Source: Nitrososphaeria archaeon
GTDB taxonomy: Archaea; Thermoproteota; Nitrososphaeria; JACIWG01
NCBI GenBank assembly: GCA_026413865.1
Contig: JAOAKB010000007.1
Span: 1-63,546, forward strand
DNA length: 63,546 bases
Direction: 5' to 3'
The notes beneath the pieces were generated by a model, which saw nothing but the letters and a program-made list of their open reading frames with translations, was not told where the DNA came from and made no database searches. Position numbers and translations under genes: made by a program. Shown here piece after piece: positions 43,207 to 51,741 of this stretch (positions are counted from its first letter, which is position 1; each line of letters starts with the position of its first letter).

Positions 43207-43644
43207 TTATTTTTCCTTTTGAAAATGCGAAAATTCTTCATTCCATTTTCTACATATATAGTATGCGATTCTCCAGAATCCTATTGCTGGAGGCTTATTT
43301 GGGATATCAAATATTTGTATTTGATAAACTTTTAATGTTCTCTTTAGACGATCATCCCATACTGGTGCATTCCGTTGTATAAAGCCCAATTTTACAAGAT
43401 TTTTTAATACTGTACCATATAGGTTTCTTCTACTATACTTAAACGGCATGTTATTGTATAATATTTCTTTATTTTCTAGTCTTCTTGCGAAATTGTTTAA
43501 TGCATTTTTTGTTAGTCTCCCATTATTTTCTTTCATATAATCAAGTAATAGTTTTGCTGCAATCCTACTCTTTCTGTTAGGGAACAATATTTCTAGCACA
43601 CTTTTTGAGTTTATCACATTTTCTTCAGAGATGTTTAATCGCAT
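43207..43644 (-). CDS. Unrecognised helical, probably winged-helix protein
   Basis: This 145-residue basic protein is not familiar. It appears mostly helical, with NRKSRIAAKLLLDYMKENNG (about 23-42) and FKYSRRNLYGTVLKNLVKLG (68-87) spaced like helices of a winged helix, then a possible wing (FIQRNAPVWDDRLKRTLKVY). It ends in a Trp- and Lys-rich segment. DNA or RNA binding is plausible. It lies downstream of the GTPase gene on the same strand (37-nt gap) and converges with thiN (4-nt gap). Function unknown. Confidence 0.65.
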   Translation of the reverse strand: MRLNISEENVINSKSVLEILFPNRKSRIAAKLLLDYMKENNGRLTKNALNNFARRLENKEILYNNMPFKYSRRNLYGTVLKNLVKLGFIQRNAPVWDDRLKRTLKVYQIQIFDIPNKPPAIGFWRIAYYICRKWNEEFSHFQKEK

Positions 43645-43681
43645 TCTATCGATACTCTATTCTGTTATAAAATAAGCTTTT

Positions 43682-45262
43682 CTACACACTATATGCCTCC
43701 ACTATTTTACCGATACCCCTTGTACGCCCTTCTCTGAACATAAAAGTTTCATTCTTTTCCAAATATTCAGGTCTTATTTGGAACTCGAATGTTGCTTCAG
43801 ATATGTCACCTGTTCTTAAAAGTTCTTTATCCATACTAATAATTTTTGCTGTCTGCCTTATAGTATGGGCATGTATTACTGGAGAGTAGCCTACTCTTAT
43901 TGTTGTTGGATGATGCAATATTTTTATTATAGCCTTAAAGGCTTTTATTGGTTTTGGAGAAGATTTTTTATCTAATATTACTAGCCCACGTCTTATCTTC
44001 TCAAATTCTATATCTGGTATAGCGAAGGTTACACTTTGTCCAGCAAAAGCTCTATTCACAAAAACTCTATTTATTTGTATCCCCTTTATTTTAACTTTCT
44101 TGAACGATGGTTTTTCTTCAAATGGACCAATAAATATTTCATCTTCTACAGATACTGTACCTTCTTCTATTAGACCACTAACAACTGTACCAACACCTGT
44201 AACATTAAATATTTCATCAACATAAAATTTTAGGGGCTTTTCAGAATAATCTTTCCATGAGATTCTTGGCGGTATTATGTTAAGGAATGTTTTAAGCTCT
44301 TTAAGGCCTTCTCCTTTTGTATTTGATATTAGGAAAATTGGAACTATTCTTCCACTTCTAATGTGTCTTGCTGCAACAACAATATCATCGTCATTTCTTA
44401 TCATAAGAGGAATTTGATTAATTCCTGGAAGCTTTAAAATCCTGTGTATGTCGTTTAATGTTTCTTTAAGCTTTGGTTCTGGGGCAAGATCTATCTTTGT
44501 AACACACACTATTACTGGTATCTTTAATGCAAGAGAAATGCCTAGATGTTCCTTAAATGTTCCAACGGTTCCAGCGTTTGCTGCAACAACAAGCATAGCA
44601 TAGTCTGGAAGATTGCCCATTATACCCTTTAATGTTGTTCGAAGATATTTTTCGTGTCCTGCCAAGTCTATTAGGTTAATTATTTTGGAAGATCTAAGAT
44701 ATATTTCACTTTCACTATAGTTTAGTAGTTTGGAGTTTATGTCTTCACCCTTCTCGTTAAAGCCTAATATATGTGTGTTTACTGCAGAAGTTCTTCGCAT
44801 TTTTATTTCATGAATATATCTAACTACTTTGCTCATCGCTAAACCGTTACCATCATCCAAAATATTGTGGACTAGCGTACTTTTGAGCGTAGATTTTCCA
44901 GCATCAACATTACCTAAAAGAACAATTGAAATGTTTAAAGGTAATGTTTCTGCAATCCTTCTAACAAGAAGCTCATAAACTGTTCCCCTCTGCCCAGCCA
45001 CGGTTCTAACTACTTTATATGATGCATTAATTTTTTTACAAACTCTTTCAAAGTTTTTGAATGTTATTTCAGACTCTTGTGACGTGAGACCAAGAAGCTC
45101 GCCTTCGTCTGAGACACCGAGTTCGTAGAAGGCTTCTCCTCCACCCTCATTTAAACGGTAATTCAATTGCGTGGCCAGCTCATTCAATCTTTCTTCATCG
45201 TCAACAATAAGTTTAAGCTTATACTCAATATTTCCTTCACTATTCTCTGAATCTATCAGCAT
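43682..45262 (-). CDS. GTPBP1-like translational GTPase
   Basis: This 526-residue protein is an archaeal member of the GTPBP1/2 family, EF-Tu-related GTPases. After an N-terminal domain of about 110 residues come G1 LLGNVDAGKSTLKSTLV, the switch regions, G3 DLAGHEKYLRTTLKGIMG, G4 VTKIDLAPEPK and G5 FLISNTKGEGLKEL. Domains II and III follow (GVGTVVSGLIEEGTVSVEDE; QIRPEYLEKNETFMFREGRTR). In eukaryotes the family assists ribosome rescue and mRNA decay; the archaeal role is not settled. ATG start at 45262. Confidence 0.9.
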   Translation of the reverse strand: MLIDSENSEGNIEYKLKLIVDDEERLNELATQLNYRLNEGGGEAFYELGVSDEGELLGLTSQESEITFKNFERVCKKINASYKVVRTVAGQRGTVYELLVRRIAETLPLNISIVLLGNVDAGKSTLKSTLVHNILDDGNGLAMSKVVRYIHEIKMRRTSAVNTHILGFNEKGEDINSKLLNYSESEIYLRSSKIINLIDLAGHEKYLRTTLKGIMGNLPDYAMLVVAANAGTVGTFKEHLGISLALKIPVIVCVTKIDLAPEPKLKETLNDIHRILKLPGINQIPLMIRNDDDIVVAARHIRSGRIVPIFLISNTKGEGLKELKTFLNIIPPRISWKDYSEKPLKFYVDEIFNVTGVGTVVSGLIEEGTVSVEDEIFIGPFEEKPSFKKVKIKGIQINRVFVNRAFAGQSVTFAIPDIEFEKIRRGLVILDKKSSPKPIKAFKAIIKILHHPTTIRVGYSPVIHAHTIRQTAKIISMDKELLRTGDISEATFEFQIRPEYLEKNETFMFREGRTRGIGKIVEAYSV

Positions 45263-45361
45263 TTATTCAAGCATACTATCCTTTGGCTACTAATAAGTTT
45301 ATCGAACCTATTTTTTATAAAATTTCAAAATCCTATCATTTAAATATTAATATTTTCGTAC

Positions 45362-46591
45362 TTGGAAAGCAGACCACTAATGTTTGAAGACTTTAAGGAC
45401 ATACCAGTAGATGCAAAATATCTTATTTTCGCAAGCTTCTTGCCAGCAGTTGCTTATGGCGCATTTTATGTTGACCTATCATATTTTCTTACCACAATAC
45501 AAGGCTTACCCGATTTTTTCATGGGATCTGTTATCATGATCATGGGTATATCAATGGTCATAACAAGCATACCTTTAGGAATTTTAGCTGACAAGTATGG
45601 TAGAAAAAAATTTCTAGTTTTAGGAAACATCCTTGCAAGTTTAACAATTGCAGTTTTTGCACTTACAACGAACACCAACATTCTAATTTTAGGTGCAATT
45701 ATAGAAGGTGTTTCAGAATCAGCGTTTACAGCTTCATTTGGCGCCTTAATGTCTGAAAAGACAGGAGACTTGAAAAGAACTTCTGCATTTTCACTTCTTG
45801 CATTTGTTAATAATATTGGATTTAGTTTAGGAACATTTATTATACCATTTATTTATTTACTAGAAGATTTTGGATTAGATGAAAAAGAAGCACATATTCT
45901 ACTTTTTGTAACTCTTGCCTTAATTAGTTTTTTAGCAACATTTATTTTTATGAAGGTTAAAGAGAAAAAAAATTTTAGAAATATTGAGAAAAAGTCTTGG
46001 GTGCCTAAAAAATCTTTAAACGTACTCTTAAAATATACATTAACTGGTGCTATTCTAGCTTTCGGAGCAGGATTATTTGTGCCACTTATGGCAAGATGGT
46101 TTTATCTCAAATATGGTATAACCGATGCATACAGTGGACCAATACTTGGAATATCAAACCTATTTATGGGCTTCACAAACCTTGCAGTTCCATCACTTGC
46201 AAGAAGAATGGGAGTTGTTAACGCTATTGTAGCAACACAAAGTGCATCAACAATATTTATGCTGTCGATACCATTTTCTCCAACATATGTTATAGCAAGT
46301 GTAGTGTACATAGTTAGAACATTTCTCATGAACATGGCAAATCCACTTCAACAGTCACTTATCATGGGGCTTGTGGCAGAAGATGAGAGGGGAGCAGCAT
46401 CAGGTATAAGTTCGTCTCTGTGGAGATTGCCTAACTCGATAAGCGCAACCTTTGGAGCTATGCTTATGGGCGAAGGATACCTGAATGAACCCTTTTATGT
46501 AGCAACAATACTATACATAATTTCGATATTATTGTTTTGGATTTTGTTTAGAAAAATTAAATTACCTGAGGAAATGGTTAATATGCAATAA
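45362..46591 (+). CDS. Major facilitator superfamily transporter
   Basis: This 409-residue protein has twelve hydrophobic segments and the loop 2-3 motif GILADKYGRKKFLVLGNILA, plus LARRMGVVNAIVATQSA in the second half. The late GLVAEDERGAASGISSSLWR is typical of archaeal multidrug or sugar-type MFS. Substrate unknown. TTG at 45362 is the first start; ATG at 45380 follows an acceptable distance from a TATA-like tract near 45340. It is divergent from the GTPBP1-like gene. Confidence 0.9.
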   Translation: MESRPLMFEDFKDIPVDAKYLIFASFLPAVAYGAFYVDLSYFLTTIQGLPDFFMGSVIMIMGISMVITSIPLGILADKYGRKKFLVLGNILASLTIAVFALTTNTNILILGAIIEGVSESAFTASFGALMSEKTGDLKRTSAFSLLAFVNNIGFSLGTFIIPFIYLLEDFGLDEKEAHILLFVTLALISFLATFIFMKVKEKKNFRNIEKKSWVPKKSLNVLLKYTLTGAILAFGAGLFVPLMARWFYLKYGITDAYSGPILGISNLFMGFTNLAVPSLARRMGVVNAIVATQSASTIFMLSIPFSPTYVIASVVYIVRTFLMNMANPLQQSLIMGLVAEDERGAASGISSSLWRLPNSISATFGAMLMGEGYLNEPFYVATILYIISILLFWILFRKIKLPEEMVNMQ

Positions 46592-46593
46592 TT

Positions 46594-47631
46594 TTAATCT
46601 CGTCTAGCATATAAAAAAAATGTTATACCACCTATTAAAGCTTCCAGCCACATCATTATGACTCTTATCATCATTGTTGCGGCAACACTAATACTTAATG
46701 GAATACCTGCTAACGTGTATAAGCCAGACATTATTGTTTCAACGATACCAACCATTCCGGGCACACCTACTGGAATTAATTGTACAGTTATACCTATAGT
46801 ATACACAGCCACAATGAGAATAAATGATAATGGATAATTTAATGATTGAAAAACAAAGTATGCTACAGCTACATCAAAGATCCAGAAAAGTACCGCGAAA
46901 ATTAATGATAAAATTAGAGAGAGCCTATTATATCCTAATATTTTTAGAGAATTTTCAAACTCTACAAAAGCTTTTTGTAGAGAATCCTTTAACTTTAAAG
47001 GATTCTTTTTATAGACTATTTTTTCTAGCAGTGCAGCTATTTTAAGAGCAATTTTAATTGTAATCTTTGGCCTAAACCATAACATGACCAGAAGAAAAAA
47101 CCCAAAACTTATCAAAGTGGAAATAAACACAAGAATACTTGACAAGTAAGCTGGAAGACTATAGGCTATAAGGAAATAAATAAAGCCTAGAATTGAGCCA
47201 AGCATAAATGGTATAAAACACAATATTCTATGTATAAATACTGTTGCAGCTGCATTCCCATAACCACTATTAGTTTCTTTAACAACATACCATATTCTAA
47301 ATACTTCTCCACTAAGTGATGCTGTAGGAATCATTATATTAAAGAAAACGCTGATCCAAACACTTTCAAAAGCTTTTACAAACGTTAATCTAATGCCAGA
47401 AGACTTTAACAAGATTAACCAAGATATGGTGTAAAGTATAACACCAACAAACATGGATAGAAAGCCTAGAAGAAAGTTTGTTTTATCAGAAAGCAATATA
47501 ACTTCTAAAACAGAGAAGAAATCAGAAAGCAGTATAAAAATTGCGAGTATAAGTAGACCAATAGATAATAACATGGCATGTCTTCTAGTAAATTTTGGCC
47601 TACTTTCAACAGCAACACTTTCAGAGACCAT
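46594..47631 (-). CDS. UPF0104/LPG-synthase-like flippase domain protein
   Basis: This 345-residue protein has eight to nine hydrophobic segments and belongs to the lysylphosphatidylglycerol synthase TM region family (UPF0104), also called AglD-associated. Motif-like parts are FESVWISVFFNIMIPTASLS near 88, SGEVFRIWYVVKE near 108, and PVGVPGMVGIVETIMSGLYT near 285. In haloarchaea relatives take part in glycan or lipid transfer. It converges with the MFS gene (2-nt gap) and is divergent from etfB. Confidence 0.85.
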   Translation of the reverse strand: MVSESVAVESRPKFTRRHAMLLSIGLLILAIFILLSDFFSVLEVILLSDKTNFLLGFLSMFVGVILYTISWLILLKSSGIRLTFVKAFESVWISVFFNIMIPTASLSGEVFRIWYVVKETNSGYGNAAATVFIHRILCFIPFMLGSILGFIYFLIAYSLPAYLSSILVFISTLISFGFFLLVMLWFRPKITIKIALKIAALLEKIVYKKNPLKLKDSLQKAFVEFENSLKILGYNRLSLILSLIFAVLFWIFDVAVAYFVFQSLNYPLSFILIVAVYTIGITVQLIPVGVPGMVGIVETIMSGLYTLAGIPLSISVAATMMIRVIMMWLEALIGGITFFLYARRD

Positions 47632-47711
47632 CCAACTTGGAAAAAACTTTATGATATATAAAGAAAACTTGGAGAAATTTTAAATAACATTTTTTAGAAG
47701 ATGTTGACAAT

Positions 47712-48509
47712 ATGGCTTTAAAAATAATCGTTCTCATAAAACAGGTACCTGATATTGAGAAGGTTAGATTTGATGTGGAAACTGGAAGAATAGACAGAAG
47801 TTCGGCTCCAGCTGAAATAAACCCATTTGATTTGAACGCGCTTGAAGCTGCTGTTCAGATTAAGGAGAAAGTTGGAGGACACATAATTGGATTGAGCATG
47901 GGACCTCCTCAAGCTGTAAGCGCTTTAAAGGATGCAATGGCAAGAGGAGCGGATGAAGCAATATTATTAGAGGATAAGATGTTTGCTGGAGCGGACACGT
48001 GGGCTACATCCTATACACTTGCGGCTGCCATCAAAAAAATTGGAGTATACGACCTAATTTTATGTGGTGAAAAGACTGTAGATGGAGATACGGGACAAGT
48101 GGGTGCTGAAGTTGCTGAACAACTTAACATTCCACATGTATATTATGTGTCTAGAATAGTTGATTTTAATGAAAAGAATATTACCGTAGTTTCTGAAATG
48201 GATGATGCATCATATACTATAGAGGCAGCATATCCTGTCCTAATTAGTGTAACTAAGGATGTGAATAAGCCGAGGTTGCCCACATTAAAAGACAAGCTTA
48301 GGGCTATGAAGAGTGAGGTTAAAGTTTGGCATGCTTCAGACTTAGATGGTTTCGTTGACTTAAATTGTGTAGGATACTTTGGTTCACCAACAAACGTTCA
48401 TAAGGTTGTGATACCACAGGAAAGGTATAGAGCAGGAAAGATTTTCAGAAACTTGGATGAGGGTTTAGAGGACATTTTGAATTTGCTTAGGGATAAGAGG
48501 TTGATTTAG
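47712..48509 (+). CDS. etfB: Electron transfer flavoprotein, beta subunit
   Basis: This 265-residue EtfB/FixA protein binds AMP or a second FAD. It begins IIVLIKQVPDIEKVRFDVET and has NPFDLNALEAAVQIKEKVGG, the GADEAILLEDKMFAGADTWA segment and the signature CGEKTVDGDTGQVGAEVAEQ. It pairs with etfA 2 nt downstream and with a FAD oxidase. The order EtfB-EtfA-oxidase matches the lactate dehydrogenase/Etf cluster of acetogens. A TATA-like sequence lies near 47670-47685. Confidence 0.94.
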   Translation: MALKIIVLIKQVPDIEKVRFDVETGRIDRSSAPAEINPFDLNALEAAVQIKEKVGGHIIGLSMGPPQAVSALKDAMARGADEAILLEDKMFAGADTWATSYTLAAAIKKIGVYDLILCGEKTVDGDTGQVGAEVAEQLNIPHVYYVSRIVDFNEKNITVVSEMDDASYTIEAAYPVLISVTKDVNKPRLPTLKDKLRAMKSEVKVWHASDLDGFVDLNCVGYFGSPTNVHKVVIPQERYRAGKIFRNLDEGLEDILNLLRDKRLI

Positions 48510-48511
48510 GT

Positions 48512-49513
48512 ATGGAAAAATCTTATAAGAATAAAATTTTTGTTTTGACAGAATTTAGAGGAGAAAAATTTCATCCTATTTCCTTTGAACTCTTAGGTAA
48601 AGGTAAAGAAATTGCTGAAAAACTAGAGGGCGAACTTTGCGCAATCGTCATGGGAAACCATGTAAGCAGAGATTCTTGCAACGCTCTTATATATTATGGT
48701 GCTGAAAGAGTCTTCCTATATGACAGCCAGTTATTTTCTGAACCAAATGTTATTAACTTTAAGCATAATCTTGTTAAACTGGTCCAGGAAGAGAAACCTG
48801 ACATAATATTAATTGGTGCAACACATTTTGGGAGGTCTCTAGCTCCAAGAGTTGCTGCAGCCCTTAAAACAGGATTAACTGCAGACTGTATTGATCTAGA
48901 AGTTGATGAAAAGGGTGAACTTATACAGATTAGGCCAGCATTTACTGGAAACATTCTTGCACACATAAAGACTAAAACTAAGCCTGTGATGACAACGGTA
49001 AGGTATAAGGTCATGAACGTAGGAAAGATGGATTTAGAAAGAAGAGGTTCAATTATAGTTAGAGAAGCTGAAGAACCAATAGAAAGAAACGTTAAATTTG
49101 TTGGAAAATATGGTGTGAGAAAACTGAACATTGCTGATGCAGAGGTTATCGTTTCTGGAGGAAGAGGTTTAGGGTCTCCAGAAGGCTTTAATCTCCTAAA
49201 AGAGCTTGCTGACCTACTAGGAGGAGTTGTAGGCTCTAGCAGGACACCGGTTGATGAAGGATGGATTGGTAAAGAGCATCAGGTTGGGTTCAGTGGAAAT
49301 ACTGTTAAACCCAAGCTTTACATTGCATGCGGAATATCTGGATCACCGCAACATCTTGCTGGAATGAAGGATTCTGAGACAATTATTGCAATAAATGTTG
49401 ATCCTTCTGCGCCAATATTTAAGGTCGCGGACTATGGTATAGTTGGAGACCTCTACCAAATCATACCACTTATGATAAAAGAGATAAAAGCTAGAAAGGT
49501 GAATAAAAGTTGA
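48512..49513 (+). CDS. etfA: Electron transfer flavoprotein, alpha subunit
   Basis: This 333-residue EtfA/FixB carries the FAD domain: VSGGRGLGSPEGFNLLKELA near 211, VVGSSRTPVDEGWIGKEHQV near 236, and GISGSPQHLAGMKDSETIIA near 270, with INVDPSAPIFKVADYGIVGD near the end. It lacks the N-terminal ferredoxin domain present in LctC of Acetobacterium, so flavin-based bifurcation cannot be claimed. Its end overlaps the start of the oxidase gene by 4 nt. Confidence 0.95.
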   Translation: MEKSYKNKIFVLTEFRGEKFHPISFELLGKGKEIAEKLEGELCAIVMGNHVSRDSCNALIYYGAERVFLYDSQLFSEPNVINFKHNLVKLVQEEKPDIILIGATHFGRSLAPRVAAALKTGLTADCIDLEVDEKGELIQIRPAFTGNILAHIKTKTKPVMTTVRYKVMNVGKMDLERRGSIIVREAEEPIERNVKFVGKYGVRKLNIADAEVIVSGGRGLGSPEGFNLLKELADLLGGVVGSSRTPVDEGWIGKEHQVGFSGNTVKPKLYIACGISGSPQHLAGMKDSETIIAINVDPSAPIFKVADYGIVGDLYQIIPLMIKEIKARKVNKS

Positions 49514-50874
49514 TGGAAGAAATTGTTAGAAGACTAGTGGATATAGTTGGAAAAGAAGCGGTTATCGACAAAAGAGAGCTTATGGAAAGTTACCTATTTG
49601 ATGAGACATGCTTGCCCGTAAGACCAAAACCTGCATCAAACTGCATACTGGTTAGACCAAGCACAAGCGAACAGATTTCAGAAATACTAAAGCTTGCAAA
49701 CGAAAAAAAGGTTCCAGTATACCCGAGGGGGGGTGGAACAGGACTTGTTGGAGGAGCAATACCGACAAGAGATGGTATAATAGTTTCATTAGAGAGACTA
49801 GATTCAATTGAAGTTGACAAGGAAAATTTGATGGCGACAGTGGGTGCTGGAGTAACATTGGGCAAACTACTTAAGGCAGCCGATGAAGCAGGACTCTCAT
49901 TTCCACCGCATCCTGGTGATGAGGGAGCGCAGATAGGTGGGCTAATTGTATGTAATGCTGGTGGAGCTAGAGCTGTTAAACATGGTATAATGAGAAACTT
50001 TGTTAAAGGGCTGGAGGTAGTGCTTCCTACTGGTGAAATAGTAAACTTTGGAGGAAAGCTATTAAAAGATAATATGGGCTACAGCCTCTTAAATCTAATT
50101 ATAGGCAGTGAGGGAACATTGGGAATTGTTACAAAGGCAGTGATAAAGCTTACTCCAAAGGCACCATACACACTAACAGTGCTTCTACCATTTAATACAA
50201 GACATGATGCATTAAACACTGTTCCAAAAATATTGTATGCTGGAATAACTCCACTAGCATTAGAGTATGTAGAAAATGAGGTAATGCGTATATCTGCTGA
50301 ACATTTAGGTGAAAAATGGAATGTTGAAGGAAACGTTTTTCTTATAGCAATATTGTCAGGAGAAGAAAATGCAGTCTATTCGGAGGCAGAAAGGATTTCT
50401 CAAATATGTATAGAAAATAGGGGACTTGAGCCAATGGTTGCAGAAAGACGTGATGAACAGGAAGCAATTCTTAAAATTAGAAGCAACATATTTACAGCAC
50501 TCAAGAAAGATTACATGGACATATTTGATACAACAGTACCCATTTCAGCCATTGGAAAATTAGCAGACGAAATAGACAAGATAGCTGAAAAATATAATGC
50601 ATACATTCCAGTATACGGACATGCAGCAGACGGAAACGTACACTCGCATGCTATGAAAAAGGATGCTGAAAAATATGAGCGAATAAAAAGCGAAATATAT
50701 GAGGCAGCTTTGAAACTAGGTGGAGTTATTACAGGAGAGCATGGTATAGGTAAGATAAGGGTTAAGGAGCTTTCAAAACTAGTGCATCCAAAAAGCTTAG
50801 AAATTATGAAGGGAATAAAGAAACTATTTGATCCAAACAATATACTCAATCCTTCAACGGTAGTAGAAATATAA
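49510..50874 (+). CDS. GlcD/LctD-type FAD-linked 2-hydroxyacid dehydrogenase
   Basis: This 454-residue flavoprotein has the PCMH FAD domain (VYPRGGGTGLVGGAIPTRDG near 74; PPHPGDEGAQIGGLIVCNAG near 133; GSEGTLGIVTKAV near 200) and a C-terminal domain with the histidine set YGHAADGNVHSHAM and GEHGIGKIRVKEL. It oxidises D-lactate, glycolate or a related acid. Co-transcription with etfBA (4-nt overlap) shows that electrons go to the Etf. No lactate permease is adjacent. Stereospecificity is undecided. Confidence 0.93.
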   Translation: MMEEIVRRLVDIVGKEAVIDKRELMESYLFDETCLPVRPKPASNCILVRPSTSEQISEILKLANEKKVPVYPRGGGTGLVGGAIPTRDGIIVSLERLDSIEVDKENLMATVGAGVTLGKLLKAADEAGLSFPPHPGDEGAQIGGLIVCNAGGARAVKHGIMRNFVKGLEVVLPTGEIVNFGGKLLKDNMGYSLLNLIIGSEGTLGIVTKAVIKLTPKAPYTLTVLLPFNTRHDALNTVPKILYAGITPLALEYVENEVMRISAEHLGEKWNVEGNVFLIAILSGEENAVYSEAERISQICIENRGLEPMVAERRDEQEAILKIRSNIFTALKKDYMDIFDTTVPISAIGKLADEIDKIAEKYNAYIPVYGHAADGNVHSHAMKKDAEKYERIKSEIYEAALKLGGVITGEHGIGKIRVKELSKLVHPKSLEIMKGIKKLFDPNNILNPSTVVEI

Positions 50875-50989
50875 GAAAATTAATTTTAATAGCATTAACA
50901 TAAAAGGATTATATTTGAGAAAACAATTTATTGATGTACATAGAATAGAATGAGCATTGGAAAAAGAAAAACTATTATAAAATTTAAAT

Positions 50990-51014
50990 AGTAGTACTTA
51001 TAAGTAGTACTTAT
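50990..51014 (+). promoter_or_regulatory. Tandem 12-nt repeats and palindrome at the vapB promoter
   Basis: AGTAGTACTTAT occurs at 50990-51001 and again at 51003-51014, with a 13-nt period. Between them TACTTATAAGTA (50995-51006) is a perfect 12-bp palindrome. A TATA-like AAATTTAAATA lies just upstream at about 50979-50989, and the vapB start codon at 51013 falls in the second copy. This is typical of an operator for antitoxin autorepression by VapB dimers. Confidence 0.65.
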
Positions 51015-51243
51015 GGTTGAGGAAATTATTTTGAAAGTAACTCGTAAAGGGCAGATAACAATACCTAGACAATATAGGGATATTCTTGGAATAAAAGAAG
51101 GAGACTTAGTATGCATGCAACTTAATGATAATAAGGTGATTATATCTAAGATAGGGATCCCTGAACCTGGTCAGCCTATAGGAGAAAAAAAGTTTAAGGA
51201 AATAATTGGCCAGTTGGAGGAAGAAAGAAGTAGATGGCTTTAG
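51013..51243 (+). CDS. vapB: VapB-type antitoxin, AbrB/SpoVT fold
   Basis: This 76-residue antitoxin has the swapped-hairpin AbrB DNA-binding domain: ILKVTRKGQITIPRQYRDIL then GIKEGDLVCMQLNDNKVIIS. A C-terminal tail (FKEIIGQLEEERSRWL) would wrap the toxin. It overlaps vapC by 10 nt, so the toxin is translationally coupled. Tandem repeats over the promoter fit autoregulation. Confidence 0.92.
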   Translation: MVEEIILKVTRKGQITIPRQYRDILGIKEGDLVCMQLNDNKVIISKIGIPEPGQPIGEKKFKEIIGQLEEERSRWL

Positions 51244-51629
51244 TAATTGATACTAGATTTTTAATAGCGCATACAATTCCTCCTTCTGAAGATGAAAGAA
51301 TTTTAATAAGAGATTTTATGAAAAAGCTTGCTAAGGAGGAGTTATTTATTCCTTCAATAGTTGTAGTAGAGTTCTTAAAAATTGTGGGTTCAGTGATTGG
51401 GGAAGATGCAGCAAGAATAAGGATAAGATTATGGACTGGTGGAGGGGCAAAGATTGTACCAATAGATGAGGAAATGGCTTTTGAGGCTGGTAAAATTGCT
51501 CTAAGATATAAGCATATTCCCTTAGCTGATACTATTATATGTGCTGTAGCAAAACAATTTAACGGAAAGATAGTTTCAGATGACCCACACTTTAATACAC
51601 TAGATGTTAAAACAGTATGGTATAGATAA
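51234..51629 (+). CDS. vapC: VapC-type PIN-domain ribonuclease toxin
   Basis: This 131-residue PIN-domain toxin has all acidic active-site positions: D in VIDTRFLIA, E in SIVVVEFLK, D in PLADTIICAVAKQF and D in KIVSDDPHF. It would cleave RNA when freed from VapB. Size is normal and the frame is intact, so the pair is probably functional. It lies downstream of the Etf operon and upstream (convergent) of rad50, a stable-looking location with no sign of a mobile element. Confidence 0.93.
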   Translation: MALVIDTRFLIAHTIPPSEDERILIRDFMKKLAKEELFIPSIVVVEFLKIVGSVIGEDAARIRIRLWTGGGAKIVPIDEEMAFEAGKIALRYKHIPLADTIICAVAKQFNGKIVSDDPHFNTLDVKTVWYR

Positions 51630-51741
51630 AAGCTATTATTCAATGTATAATTGATTATACAGACTAGCATTGTTTATTAATCTAAAACAAATTTATTTAC
51701 ATGATATTGTATTATGTTTTAGCAAAGTTTGTTTAATGGCT

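Noticed and set aside
47600-50874. Claim of flavin-based electron bifurcation for the Etf operon
   Set aside because: Gene order fits, but the ferredoxin domain of EtfA is missing and signature residues could not be verified by alignment.
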